Of a DNA stretch of 64,000 nucleotides, positions 29,772 to 38,925 are shown piece after piece. Numbering within the stretch: position 1 is the first letter of the stretch; each line of letters opens with the position of its first letter. Source of the DNA: an uncultured Winogradskyella sp. (GTDB lineage Bacteria > Bacteroidota > Bacteroidia > Flavobacteriales > Flavobacteriaceae); contig NZ_CANMJY010000001.1 in the NCBI RefSeq assembly GCF_947498345.1, forward strand, positions 372,001 through 436,000, read 5' to 3'. The position numbers were made by a program, and so were the translations under genes. The notes under the pieces were generated by a model. The model was given only the letters and a program-made list of their open reading frames with translations. It was not told the DNA's origin and searched no databases.

Positions 29772-31040
29772 TTAAAGATTATACTGTTTTATTTTTCTGT
29801 ATAATGTACGCTCACTAATACCTAACTCTGAAGCAGCTAACTTGCGTTTTCCTTTATGACGTTCTAATGATTTTTTTATGAGTTCTAGTTCCTTGTCTTG
29901 TAAAGATAGGGTTTCTTCTTCTTCAATTTCTTCAGCAAAATGATATTTGTCTTCGATTTCTGTTGTTATTGTGTCATTAACTTCACTATGCTGAGGTATA
30001 GATAATACTTCGAGATCATCTACGGTAGTCGTTTCAAAATCCTCATCTTTATCGTCACCATAGATTTTTTGAATGAGATGTTCGTTATCTTTTTGTACAT
30101 CTGAAGCGCTACCACTTTTCATTAATTCCATAGTGAGCTTCTTAAGGTCGTTGAGATCGCTTTTCATATCAAATAAGACCTTATATAGAATTTCGCGTTC
30201 GCTGCTAAAATCACTTTCGGATTTAGAGTTATTGACCACAGCAGGTAAATTGCTACCTATATTTGGTAAATAGTTTTGAAGTGTAGCCGCATTAATGGTT
30301 CTGTTGTGCTCTAAAACAGAAATCTGTTCAGCTACATTTCGCAATTGACGAATATTACCATTCCAACGGTATTTTAAAAGGAGATTAATGGCATCATCCA
30401 TTAATTTTACAGTTGGCATTTTATATTTTAAAGCAAAATCACTAGCAAACTTTCTGAACAATAAATGAATATCGTCTTTACGCTCACGTAATGCAGGTAA
30501 ATTGATTTCTATAGTGCTTAAACGATAGTAAAGATCTTCGCGGAATTTTTCTTTTTTAATAGCCTCAAACATGTTAACGTTTGTGGCTGCCACAATTCTA
30601 ACATCTGTTTTTTGAACTTTACTAGAACCTACCTTTATAAATTCTCCATTCTCTAAAACACGTAACAAACGGACTTGCGTAGTTAAGGGTAGTTCACCGA
30701 CTTCGTCTAAAAATATAGTGCCACCATCTGCAACTTCGAAATACCCTGAACGAGTTTGAGTAGCACCAGTGAAAGCCCCTTTTTCGTGTCCAAAGAGTTC
30801 GCTATCAATAGTGCCTTCGGGTATGGCGCCACAATTTACGGCAATATATTTACCATGCTTACGATGCGAAAGTTGATGTATGATTTTTGGTATACTCTCT
30901 TTTCCAACTCCACTTTCACCTGTGACCAAAACCGAAATATCTGTTGGTGCAACCTGAATGGCTTTCTCTATAGCACGGTTAAGTTTTGGATCATTCCCAA
31001 TAATACCAAAGCGCTGTTTTATGGCTTGTACGGATTCCAT
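29772..31040 (-). CDS. Sigma-54-dependent transcriptional activator (AAA+)
   Basis: The AAA+ domain carries Walker A (TGESGVGKESIPK), the sigma-54 contact loop GAFTGA, Walker B-like GGTIFLDEVGELPLTTQ and the arginine-finger region REDLYYRLSTIEINLPALRERKDDI. The C-terminus is a Fis-type helix-turn-helix (RKLAASELGISERTLYRKIKQYNL). There is no N-terminal receiver domain: the AAA+ part starts by about residue 15, so activation does not use a fused two-component receiver. An unusual acidic linker of about 100 residues separates AAA+ and HTH. The ATG at 31040 fits better than the codon at 31055. It heads the lptE-secG operon. Confidence 0.92.
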   Translation of the reverse strand: MESVQAIKQRFGIIGNDPKLNRAIEKAIQVAPTDISVLVTGESGVGKESIPKIIHQLSHRKHGKYIAVNCGAIPEGTIDSELFGHEKGAFTGATQTRSGYFEVADGGTIFLDEVGELPLTTQVRLLRVLENGEFIKVGSSKVQKTDVRIVAATNVNMFEAIKKEKFREDLYYRLSTIEINLPALRERKDDIHLLFRKFASDFALKYKMPTVKLMDDAINLLLKYRWNGNIRQLRNVAEQISVLEHNRTINAATLQNYLPNIGSNLPAVVNNSKSESDFSSEREILYKVLFDMKSDLNDLKKLTMELMKSGSASDVQKDNEHLIQKIYGDDKDEDFETTTVDDLEVLSIPQHSEVNDTITTEIEDKYHFAEEIEEEETLSLQDKELELIKKSLERHKGKRKLAASELGISERTLYRKIKQYNL

Positions 31041-31084
31041 AATTACTTCCCACAAAAGTGAGCGTCCTTTTTAGTTATCATTTT

Positions 31085-32011
31085 CTAGTTTACATAAGTG
31101 AATATTTCACTTTGAGATATTTGTATGTCGTCATCACCAAAAGACCCAGATCTGGTTAAAATTCTATCAGAATCATCGTAAGTCACTGTAAAATTAAATT
31201 CTGCTACATCAGAAGTAATACCGACCCAATTATTTGTACTACCAAATTGTGCAATACTATTAGCAGCCTGGTCGTCATACTCATCACCTATAGAACTATA
31301 ATAATCTCTTGCTTGAAATGGTTCGACCAAAGGGTTTTCAAATGTATCATAACTATAAGTTGAAGTCGTGTTTATTTCGCCCGACATTACTGATGAAATA
31401 ACATTACCCATTGTATCATAAGTTAACTCTTCGAGCTGAATAGAAATGTCATTTTGAAACGATTCTTTCCTGATCAATTGATTATTGTTATTGAAAGTAT
31501 ATATTGTTATAATATCTGAACCTACTTCGGTTTTTGTTACTACATTACCATCATAAGTGTAGTTATACTCATAGTCTTCGTCATCTGATTCTATATCATT
31601 ATAGGTAATTTGAGTAACCTGATTTGATGCATTGTAGGTAATCGTTGTTACATCACTTAAAGCACCCAGATAATAGGTGTTAGATTGTATAATATTATTG
31701 TTACTGTCTCTTAAAAACTCACTATTAGTTGTAATATCTTGCCCGAAAACAGGTGATTCGGTAATAGCACCACTTATTAAGTTATCAGAATTAAAGCTAT
31801 AATCGATATCCACAATGATTTCACCAAAAAAAGGTACACTTGTACTAGTGTCAAAAGTATAAGCTGATAGTGCAAGTGGGGCATCACTTGTATTGTTTCC
31901 CCCTCCATTACCACCTCCAGGATTCTGACCCGTTAAATCTGGATCTAAAGGTTCATTATCACAAGCTGTTACTAATGAAAGTGTTAATAGTATTAAAAGT
32001 AATTTTTTCAT
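31085..32011 (-). CDS. Putative lipoprotein with Gly/Asn-rich linker
   Basis: A lipoprotein signal (KLLLILLTLSLVTAC, Cys17) is followed by a flexible linker (DPDLTGQNPGGGNGGGNNTSDA) and about 260 residues of beta-rich sequence with repeating patterns such as YNASNQVTQITYND, YNYTYDGNVVTKTEV and YDTMGNVISSVMSG, reminiscent of YD/RHS-type strands or DUF4595-like surface proteins. The linker suggests display at the cell surface. The function is unknown. It follows miaB by 17 bases on the same strand. Confidence 0.75.
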   Translation of the reverse strand: MKKLLLILLTLSLVTACDNEPLDPDLTGQNPGGGNGGGNNTSDAPLALSAYTFDTSTSVPFFGEIIVDIDYSFNSDNLISGAITESPVFGQDITTNSEFLRDSNNNIIQSNTYYLGALSDVTTITYNASNQVTQITYNDIESDDEDYEYNYTYDGNVVTKTEVGSDIITIYTFNNNNQLIRKESFQNDISIQLEELTYDTMGNVISSVMSGEINTTSTYSYDTFENPLVEPFQARDYYSSIGDEYDDQAANSIAQFGSTNNWVGITSDVAEFNFTVTYDDSDRILTRSGSFGDDDIQISQSEIFTYVN

Positions 32012-32027
32012 TTAATATAGTTTTTAA

Positions 32028-33473
32028 TTAATTATTTTTTGAATATCCTACAGCCTCACCAATAAGGGTTGCACTGGTACAATCTGTTATTTTTACATTA
32101 ACAAAATCACCAGGTTTATAATGCTCTTTAGGAAAAACAGCAACAACGTTTTGACTGTTTCTGCCTGCCCAGTGTGCATCAGATTTTTTTGAAGATTTTT
32201 CAATTAAAATTTCTTCAATTTTACCGATATGCTGTTGTGTTCTGTATAGACTATGCCGGCGTTGTAATGCTTGTATTTCGTTAAGGCGGCGTTGTTTAAC
32301 ATCTGCAGGAATATCATCTTCCATTTTACGACCAGCTAATGTTCCTGGTCTTTCGGAATAAGCAAACATAAAACCGTAATCGTATTTTACATATTCCATA
32401 AGGCTTAAAGTGTCTTGGTGATCTTCTTCGGTTTCTGTTGGGAAACCAGCAATCATATCTTGACTAATGCCAACATCTGGAATGATTCTTTTAATATTGT
32501 CAATGAGTTCAAAATATTCTTCTCTGGTGTGCAAGCGATTCATTTCCTTTAAAATGCGATTACTTCCACTTTGAACCGGTAAATGAATATAGTTGCAGAT
32601 GTTTTCGTAAGTTACCATTGTTTCTATAACATCTAAAGTCATATCCTGCGGGTTAGAAGTAGAGAAACGAAAACGCATTTTTGGCTGTGCTTTTGCACAA
32701 AGCTCTAAGAGCTTTGCAAAGTTAACAGCAGTTGCTTTTTGTAATTCAGAAGCTTTTTCAAAATCTTTTTTTAAACCGCCGCCATACCACAAATAGCTAT
32801 CTACATTCTGTCCTAAAAGGGTGATTTCTTTAAAGCCTTTAGACCACAAATCATTAACTTCTTCTATGATACTTTGCGGATCTCTACTGCGTTCTCTACC
32901 ACGAGTAAAAGGCACAACGCAAAACGTACACATATTATCACATCCACGAGTTATAGATACAAAAGCACTAATGCCATTGCTATTTAATCGTACAGGAGAA
33001 ATATCTCCATAAGTTTCTTCTTTAGAAAGAATCACATTGATGGCATCTCTACCTTCTTCAACTTCTGCTAAAAGGTTTGGCAAGTCTTTGTAAGCATCTG
33101 GCCCTACAACCAAATCTACAATCTTTTCTTCTTCCAAAAATTTGGTTTTCAAACGCTCAGCCATACAGCCTAGTACTCCTACTTTCATGTCTGGGTTACG
33201 CTTCTTAACTTTATTGTAGTAGGTTAAACGTTTTCTAACAGTTTGCTCTGCTTTATCTCTAATAGAGCAGGTATTGACCAAAACCAAATCTGCGTCTTCA
33301 ATACTCTTAGTGGTGTTAAAACCTTGTTCAGACAAGATTGAAGCTACAATCTCACTGTCGCTAAAGTTCATTTGGCAACCATAACTCTCAATAAAGAGTT
33401 TTTTTTCATTACCTTTTTTCTGATCTAAAACTAAAGATTTACCTTGTTTATTTTCGTCTATTATTTTTTCCAT
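32028..33473 (-). CDS. miaB: tRNA-2-methylthio-N6-dimethylallyladenosine synthase (MiaB)
   Basis: Three domains are evident: the N-terminal UPF0004 domain with three cluster-binding cysteines ([33 protein letters not shown]), the radical-SAM motif [22 protein letters not shown], and a C-terminal TRAM domain ([28 protein letters not shown]). It adds a methylthio group to i6A37 of tRNAs. The ATG at 33473 ([10 protein letters not shown]) is the usual flavobacterial start; the in-frame codons further upstream (up to 33530) would extend it by up to 19 residues. Confidence 0.95.
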   Translation of the reverse strand: MEKIIDENKQGKSLVLDQKKGNEKKLFIESYGCQMNFSDSEIVASILSEQGFNTTKSIEDADLVLVNTCSIRDKAEQTVRKRLTYYNKVKKRNPDMKVGVLGCMAERLKTKFLEEEKIVDLVVGPDAYKDLPNLLAEVEEGRDAINVILSKEETYGDISPVRLNSNGISAFVSITRGCDNMCTFCVVPFTRGRERSRDPQSIIEEVNDLWSKGFKEITLLGQNVDSYLWYGGGLKKDFEKASELQKATAVNFAKLLELCAKAQPKMRFRFSTSNPQDMTLDVIETMVTYENICNYIHLPVQSGSNRILKEMNRLHTREEYFELIDNIKRIIPDVGISQDMIAGFPTETEEDHQDTLSLMEYVKYDYGFMFAYSERPGTLAGRKMEDDIPADVKQRRLNEIQALQRRHSLYRTQQHIGKIEEILIEKSSKKSDAHWAGRNSQNVVAVFPKEHYKPGDFVNVKITDCTSATLIGEAVGYSKNN

Positions 33474-33644
33474 AATATGTTCCATAAAGATGGAAGCTTC
33501 GTCTTTGTATAACTTTTTGTCAATAAGCATGCAAAGATAAGATTATTTTAGGTTTTATGACAAAGTGTCAGCATAATAATGATTTAAAGAGGTTTTAATA
33601 AAAAAGATTTATTTTTGATATACTAACCATTTATTGAAGTAAAA

Positions 33645-34433
33645 ATGAATATTATAGAAATACAACGTCGTATACAAAATGCCAAAATTTTAGATTTTGG
33701 AGAATTATTTAACCAATCTATTGAACTGTTTAAGAAAACATGGGTTCAAGGTTTAGTAACTATTCTTTTAAATATGGTATTAGCAATACCACTAATAATG
33801 ATTATTTATATACCACTTTTATTTATGGGGCTAGCAGATGCATATTCAGGTTCGTATGATTCCTATGGGTATTATGACCAACCAGAGATTAACCCTGTAA
33901 CATTACTAATTATGTTTATTCTTTACTTGTTTGCAATTTTTGCTATGATGACTATAAGTGTTGGACTTAAATCTGCATTTTATAGGATTTGCAAGTTAAA
34001 AGACCTTGAACAAATGGGTAAAGAGGATTACTTCTATTTTTTTAAGAAACAGTATTTAGGTAAGACTATAAAACTTAGTGTAGCATACATGGGTATAACA
34101 ATTATAGGTGCCTTATTATGTGTAATACCTTTAATTTATGCTATTGTACCACTGTCCTATATGTTTGTGGTTTATGCTTTTAATCCTGATAAATCAATTT
34201 CAGAAATCATTAAGTTAAGCTTTGAATTAGGAAACAAAAAATGGTTGATTACTTTTGGGTTAATGATTACTACAGGTTTTCTTGCTACTATAGTTGGAGC
34301 GCTAATGTGTGGGGTAGGTGTTTATCTTACTGCGTCATTTGCATTTTTGCCAATGTATCTTATTTACAAAGAAGTAGTTGGTTTTGATGATAAAAATGAA
34401 AACCTTGAATTAAAAGAAAGTTCAATGCTTTAA
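33645..34433 (+). CDS. Multi-pass membrane protein of unknown function
   Basis: About five to six hydrophobic helices are visible (LVTILLNMVLAIPLIMIIYIPLLF, LLIMFILYLFAIFAMMTISVGL, IIGALLCVIPLIYAIVPLSYMFVVYAF, WLITFGLMITTGFLATIVGALMCGVGVYLTASFAFLPMYLIY) with a soluble N-terminus of about 25 residues. The overall pattern resembles the membrane domain found in glycerophosphodiester phosphodiesterase-type or DUF975-like proteins, but no enzymatic motif is present. It is divergent from miaB. Confidence 0.75.
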   Translation: MNIIEIQRRIQNAKILDFGELFNQSIELFKKTWVQGLVTILLNMVLAIPLIMIIYIPLLFMGLADAYSGSYDSYGYYDQPEINPVTLLIMFILYLFAIFAMMTISVGLKSAFYRICKLKDLEQMGKEDYFYFFKKQYLGKTIKLSVAYMGITIIGALLCVIPLIYAIVPLSYMFVVYAFNPDKSISEIIKLSFELGNKKWLITFGLMITTGFLATIVGALMCGVGVYLTASFAFLPMYLIYKEVVGFDDKNENLELKESSML

Positions 34434-34497
34434 TGCAACCTTTTGGTTTTTTCACGTCTTATAAGAAATAAAAGATGTGAAATCAAAAAACCAAGTT

Positions 34498-34932
34498 ATG
34501 AAATTTAAAAAATTAATTGCACTATTATTATTTGCAGTCTTATTGCTAAATATGCAATGTGAAGATGATGATCAACCATTAACAGTATGTGATGCTACTA
34601 CAATTATAGATAATGAACTATATGAAAATGCGCAAACTGCTTTTTATAATTTAGTTAATGTAGAAATCAATGAAAATTGTTTAAATATTGAAATTTCTTC
34701 AAGTGGCTGTAGTGGTGAAACATGGGTTTTAGAACTAGTAGATTCAGCGGATATATTTGAATCGAATCCTCCACAACGAAATTTAAAACTTGTTTTAACA
34801 AACAATGAAACATGTCTGGCTGTTTTTGAACAAAAGCAATCTTTTGATATAACATCTTTACAAGTTGAAGATGTGAATGAGGTCGTTTTAAATATTGAAG
34901 ACTTTCTTGAGCCCATACTATATTCGTATTAA
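34498..34932 (+). CDS. Small putative lipoprotein of unknown function
   Basis: The ATG at 34498 begins a lipoprotein signal (KLIALLLFAVLLLNMQC, Cys near residue 19), while the GTG at 34477 adds seven residues of no use. The mature 125 residues contain four further cysteines (VCDATT, NENCLNIEISSSGCSG, NETCLAV) that could form disulfides, fitting an exported location. It resembles small secreted flavobacterial proteins without known function. It follows the membrane protein by 64 bases; a terminator lies downstream. Confidence 0.7.
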   Translation: MKFKKLIALLLFAVLLLNMQCEDDDQPLTVCDATTIIDNELYENAQTAFYNLVNVEINENCLNIEISSSGCSGETWVLELVDSADIFESNPPQRNLKLVLTNNETCLAVFEQKQSFDITSLQVEDVNEVVLNIEDFLEPILYSY

Positions 34933-34958
34933 TTTTTAAGAGCAGACAAAATATCTTT

Positions 34959-34986
34959 AAAGCCTTGCATAATGCGAGGCTTTTCT
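34959..34986 (+). terminator. Rho-independent terminator before topA
   Basis: AAAGCCTTGCA and TGCGAGGCTTT pair (one G-T) and end in TTTTC. Confidence 0.75.
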
Positions 34987-35044
34987 TGTTTTAGAAGTTG
35001 TTAAAACTACGATAAAATGTATGGTATTTAAGACCAAATTAGGA

Positions 35045-35071
35045 TTGTAACTTAATTTTCATATACATTTG
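35045..35071 (+). promoter_or_regulatory. Candidate topA promoter
   Basis: A -33 TTG (35045-35047), a 16-base spacer and the -7 element TACATTTG (35064-35071) fit the Bacteroidota TTG...TAnnTTTG model, 20 bases before the start codon. Confidence 0.6.
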
Positions 35072-35091
35072 TAACCTCAAAAAAATAAATA

Positions 35092-37593
35092 ATGCCGAAG
35101 AACCTAGTCATAGTTGAGTCACCTGCGAAGGCAAAAACCATAGAAAAATTTTTAGGTAAAGATTACAAAGTAGAATCTAGCTTTGGTCATATTGCAGACT
35201 TACCTTCTAAGGAGCTCGGAGTTGATGTCGAAGGGGATTTTAAACCCAAATACCAAGTTTCTAAAGACAAGAAAGAAGTTGTTAAAAAGTTAAAGGAACT
35301 AGCTAAAAAAGCTGAGTTAGTATGGTTGGCAAGTGATGAGGATCGAGAAGGAGAGGCGATTGCTTGGCATCTTGCAGAAACTTTGAAATTAGACAAGGAA
35401 AAGACTAAGCGTATTGTATTTCATGAGATTACAAAAAGCGCCATTAATAAAGCAATTGACAACCCCAGAAGTATAGATTATAATTTGGTTGATGCACAGC
35501 AGGCAAGACGTGTGTTAGATAGAATTGTAGGTTACGAATTATCGCCGGTTTTATGGAGAAAAGTTAAAGGAGGTTTGTCTGCAGGAAGAGTACAATCTGT
35601 TTCGGTAAGATTGATTGTTGAGCGCGAGCGCGAAATACAAGAATTTAATCCAATCGCATCCTATAGGGTGGATGCTGAATTTACGACTGCCGATGGCTCA
35701 GTTTTTAAAGCAAAGTTACCTAAAAACTTTAGCTCTAAGGAAGATGCAGAGGCGTTTTTAAATAAGAATATTCAGGCGACTTATCAAGTAGCAGATTTAG
35801 AGAAAAAACCTGTAAAAAAATCGCCGGCACCACCGTTTACAACATCCACTTTACAACAGGAAGCATCAAGAAAATTGGGTTTTTCAGTTAGTAGAACCAT
35901 GAGTAATGCACAGCGCTTATATGAAGCAGGTCTAATTACTTACATGAGAACAGATAGTGTCAATTTATCTGATGAAGCAAAAAAAGGAGCTGAGAACGAA
36001 ATTGTTTCAGCTTACGGGTCTGAATATAGTACTCCAAGAAATTACAAAGGTAAATCTAAAGGAGCACAAGAAGCTCATGAGGCCATTAGACCTACAAATT
36101 TTGCAAACCATTCTGTTGGTGCGGAGCGTGATCAGGCCAGATTATATGATCTAATATGGAAACGTGCCATCGCATCACAAATGAGTGAGGCAAAGTTAGA
36201 GCGTACCAACGTTAAGATTAGTATAAATGCCAATGCTAAAGGTATTGTAAAAGAACAATTTACTGCTAATGGAGAAATCATCACTTTTGATGGCTTTTTA
36301 AAAGTGTATTTAGAAGGCACTGATGATGAAGATGCAGAACAATCGGGCTTATTACCAGACTTAAAAGTATTTGATGATTTAGAAAACAATTTTATTACGG
36401 CGACCCAAAGATTTTCAAGACCACCAGCAAGATACACAGAAGCATCTTTGGTTAAGAAGTTAGAAGAACTTGGTATTGGTCGTCCGTCAACTTATGCACC
36501 AACTATTTCTACGATTCAAAACAGAAATTATGTAGAAAAAGGGAGTGTTGATGGTACAGAACGAAACTATACCCAGTTTGTTTTAGAAGCGAATAAAGTT
36601 GCAGAAAGAAGTCTAACTGAACGCGTTGGTTCAGATAAAGGTAAATTAGTACCTACAGATATTGGTATGATTGTTACCGATTTTTTGGTTAGTCATTTTG
36701 AGAACATTCTCGATTACAACTTTACAGCTAAAGTTGAGGAAAGCTTTGATGATATAGCTGAAGGTAAAGAAGATTGGCGTGAAATGATGAAAGATTTTTA
36801 TAAAGGCTTTCACCCACAAGTAGAAGATGTGCAAGAAAATGCCGAGCGTGAATCTGGCGAACGTGTCTTAGGCACAGACCCAAAATCTGGTCGACAAGTA
36901 AGTGTGCGTTTGGGAAAATTTGGACCTATGGTACAGGTGGGGACTGCGGACGATGAAGAAAAACCTAAGTTTGCAAGTTTATCACCAGATCAACAATTAA
37001 GCTCTATTACTTTTGAAGAAGCGATGGACTTATTTAAACTACCTAAAGCCTTAGGACATTATAAAGATGATGAGGTTGAGGTTAATAACGGACGTTTTGG
37101 ACCTTACGTGCGTTTTGGGAAAAAGTTTGTGTCTCTTCCTAAAGGAGTGGATCCTTTGAGCGTAGAGTTAGATGAAGCTATAATATATATTAAGGAGAAA
37201 GAGAAAGCAGATGCTCCTATATATAATTATCAAGGGTTGGAAGTTACAAAAGGAAAAGGACGTTTTGGGCCGTTTATTAAATGGAACAATATGTTTATAA
37301 ATGTGAATAAAAAATATGATTGGGACAATTTATCTGAAGAAGACATCGTAACTTTGATCGAAGATAAAATTCAAAAAGAAAAAGATAAACTTATTCATGT
37401 TTGGGAAGATGAAGGTATACGTGTGGAAAAAGCAAGATGGGGAAGGCATAACGTTATAAAAGGTAAGCAAAAAGTTGAGCTGGCTAAGACTGTTGATGTC
37501 TCGGATATGACTTTAGAAGAAGCTAAAACGATACTGGAAAAAAGCGCTCCAAAAAAGAAAACCAAAAAGAAAGCAGCGACTAAAAAGAAATAA
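35092..37593 (+). CDS. topA: DNA topoisomerase I
   Basis: The 833 residues contain the TOPRIM domain (NLVIVESPAKAKTIEKFLG ... WLASDEDREGEAIAWHL), the type IA core with the active-site tyrosine region (GLITYMRTDSVNLS) and the C-terminal repeats in which the usual zinc ribbons are replaced by Topo_C repeats (GKFGPMVQVG, GRFGPYVRFGKK, GRFGPFIKW). It relaxes negative supercoils and counterbalances gyrase, whose B subunit is also in this window. The C-terminus is a lysine-rich tail (KKKTKKKAATKKK). The next gene starts six bases after the stop and is probably cotranscribed. Confidence 0.97.
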   Translation: MPKNLVIVESPAKAKTIEKFLGKDYKVESSFGHIADLPSKELGVDVEGDFKPKYQVSKDKKEVVKKLKELAKKAELVWLASDEDREGEAIAWHLAETLKLDKEKTKRIVFHEITKSAINKAIDNPRSIDYNLVDAQQARRVLDRIVGYELSPVLWRKVKGGLSAGRVQSVSVRLIVEREREIQEFNPIASYRVDAEFTTADGSVFKAKLPKNFSSKEDAEAFLNKNIQATYQVADLEKKPVKKSPAPPFTTSTLQQEASRKLGFSVSRTMSNAQRLYEAGLITYMRTDSVNLSDEAKKGAENEIVSAYGSEYSTPRNYKGKSKGAQEAHEAIRPTNFANHSVGAERDQARLYDLIWKRAIASQMSEAKLERTNVKISINANAKGIVKEQFTANGEIITFDGFLKVYLEGTDDEDAEQSGLLPDLKVFDDLENNFITATQRFSRPPARYTEASLVKKLEELGIGRPSTYAPTISTIQNRNYVEKGSVDGTERNYTQFVLEANKVAERSLTERVGSDKGKLVPTDIGMIVTDFLVSHFENILDYNFTAKVEESFDDIAEGKEDWREMMKDFYKGFHPQVEDVQENAERESGERVLGTDPKSGRQVSVRLGKFGPMVQVGTADDEEKPKFASLSPDQQLSSITFEEAMDLFKLPKALGHYKDDEVEVNNGRFGPYVRFGKKFVSLPKGVDPLSVELDEAIIYIKEKEKADAPIYNYQGLEVTKGKGRFGPFIKWNNMFINVNKKYDWDNLSEEDIVTLIEDKIQKEKDKLIHVWEDEGIRVEKARWGRHNVIKGKQKVELAKTVDVSDMTLEEAKTILEKSAPKKKTKKKAATKKK

Positions 37594-37599
37594 TACTCT

Positions 37600-38766
37600 A
37601 TGAATTTTAATTTTTTAACGCCTGTTTCAGATGCGGTTTTAGCTCATACAGAACTAATAGCGCAACAAGCGCTGGGCAAAAAGATTAAAATCCACTCACG
37701 CCAAAATGGTATTCCAGATTTAGAAAATGTACAATTGGCAATCATTGGTGTTCAAGAAACCCGAAATGATGTTAATTATATTGGGGCCAATGTTAACTTC
37801 GAATCCGTTAGAAAAACATTTTATACACTATTTCCAGGCAATTGGCATACAACAATTGCAGATTTAGGAGATATAGAACCAGGTGAAACGGTTGAAGATA
37901 CTTACTTTGCTATTAGAACTGCAATTACTGTACTGGTAGAAAAAAAGATTACACCTATTATACTAGGAGGAAGTCAAGACTTAACTTATGCCAATTATCG
38001 CGCTTACGATTCTGTAATGCCGATGGTAAACATAGTTAATATTGATACCAATTTTGATTTGGGCGATGCAAATCTTCCGATAAAAAATAATAGTTATGTT
38101 GGTAAAATTATTGTTGAAGAGCCATACAATTTGTTTAACTATTCAACAATAGGATATCAAACCTATTTTAATTCGCAAGAAGAAATTGACCTTATGGAAA
38201 AGCTATATTTTGAAGCTTATCGCCTTGGTGAGATTTCTGGCGATATAAACAAGGTAGAACCTTTGCTTAGAGATGCTCATATTGTGTCAGTCGATTTAAA
38301 ATCGGTAAGAGCTGCAGAAGTAAGTGATAATCAAAAATATTCGCCTAATGGGTTTTCTGGTAAAGAAATTTGTGCCATTACACGTTATGCAGGTATAAGC
38401 AATAAAGTATCCTCATTTGGTATATACGAATACCATAGATCCAAAAACGATAATGCCACATCTATGTTAATGGCACAAATGATCTGGTATTTTGTTGAGG
38501 GCGTCAATTGCCGCGTAGATGATGATGATTTCGCTAATGAAAACCATTATCAAAAGTATAATGTTTTGGTAGAAAGTGATGAGCTTATTTTTTATAAAAG
38601 TTTAAAAACGGGACGATGGTGGATAGAGATTCCTTTTTTGCCAGATGTTAATAATAAATTAAAAAAGCATACGTTATTACCTTGCATGCATTCCGATTAT
38701 GTGTTAGCTACGCAAGGTGAAATACCAGAACGATGGTATAAAGCTTATAGGAAGAATAGCTTTTAA
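37600..38766 (+). CDS. Ureohydrolase (arginase/formimidoylglutamase) family protein with altered metal site
   Basis: The fold signature of the arginase family is recognisable in order: LGGSQDLTYANYRAYD (canonical GGDHS), VNIVNIDTNFDLGD (canonical DAHxD) and AHIVSVDLKSVRAAEV (canonical SxDxD). In each the manganese ligands are partly missing: the His of GGDHS and DAHxD are replaced, and the last motif keeps only one Asp. The protein is therefore unlikely to be a normal Mn-dependent hydrolase, though databases would label it formimidoylglutamase. It lies between topA and gldK, which suggests a link with gliding/T9SS rather than histidine catabolism; no hut genes are nearby. Confidence 0.78.
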   Translation: MNFNFLTPVSDAVLAHTELIAQQALGKKIKIHSRQNGIPDLENVQLAIIGVQETRNDVNYIGANVNFESVRKTFYTLFPGNWHTTIADLGDIEPGETVEDTYFAIRTAITVLVEKKITPIILGGSQDLTYANYRAYDSVMPMVNIVNIDTNFDLGDANLPIKNNSYVGKIIVEEPYNLFNYSTIGYQTYFNSQEEIDLMEKLYFEAYRLGEISGDINKVEPLLRDAHIVSVDLKSVRAAEVSDNQKYSPNGFSGKEICAITRYAGISNKVSSFGIYEYHRSKNDNATSMLMAQMIWYFVEGVNCRVDDDDFANENHYQKYNVLVESDELIFYKSLKTGRWWIEIPFLPDVNNKLKKHTLLPCMHSDYVLATQGEIPERWYKAYRKNSF

Positions 38767-38852
38767 AATATACACTTAATCGATATTTAACATATTTTTT
38801 GTCGATGAAATGCATGTTTTTGGGACGAAGTGCAAAAAAAATAATAAAAAAG

Positions 38853-38883
38853 TTGTATTTTAAAAAATATATAAATATGTTTA
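38853..38883 (+). promoter_or_regulatory. Candidate gldK promoter
   Basis: TTG at 38853-38855, a 20-base spacer and TATGTTTA at 38876-38883 (seven of eight consensus-compatible bases) precede gldK by 42 bases, in an AT-rich 159-base gap after the ureohydrolase gene. Confidence 0.45.
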
Positions 38884-38925
38884 CGACCTTAAAATTAAGG
38901 ACGACTAATTTAACCTCGAGTTACT

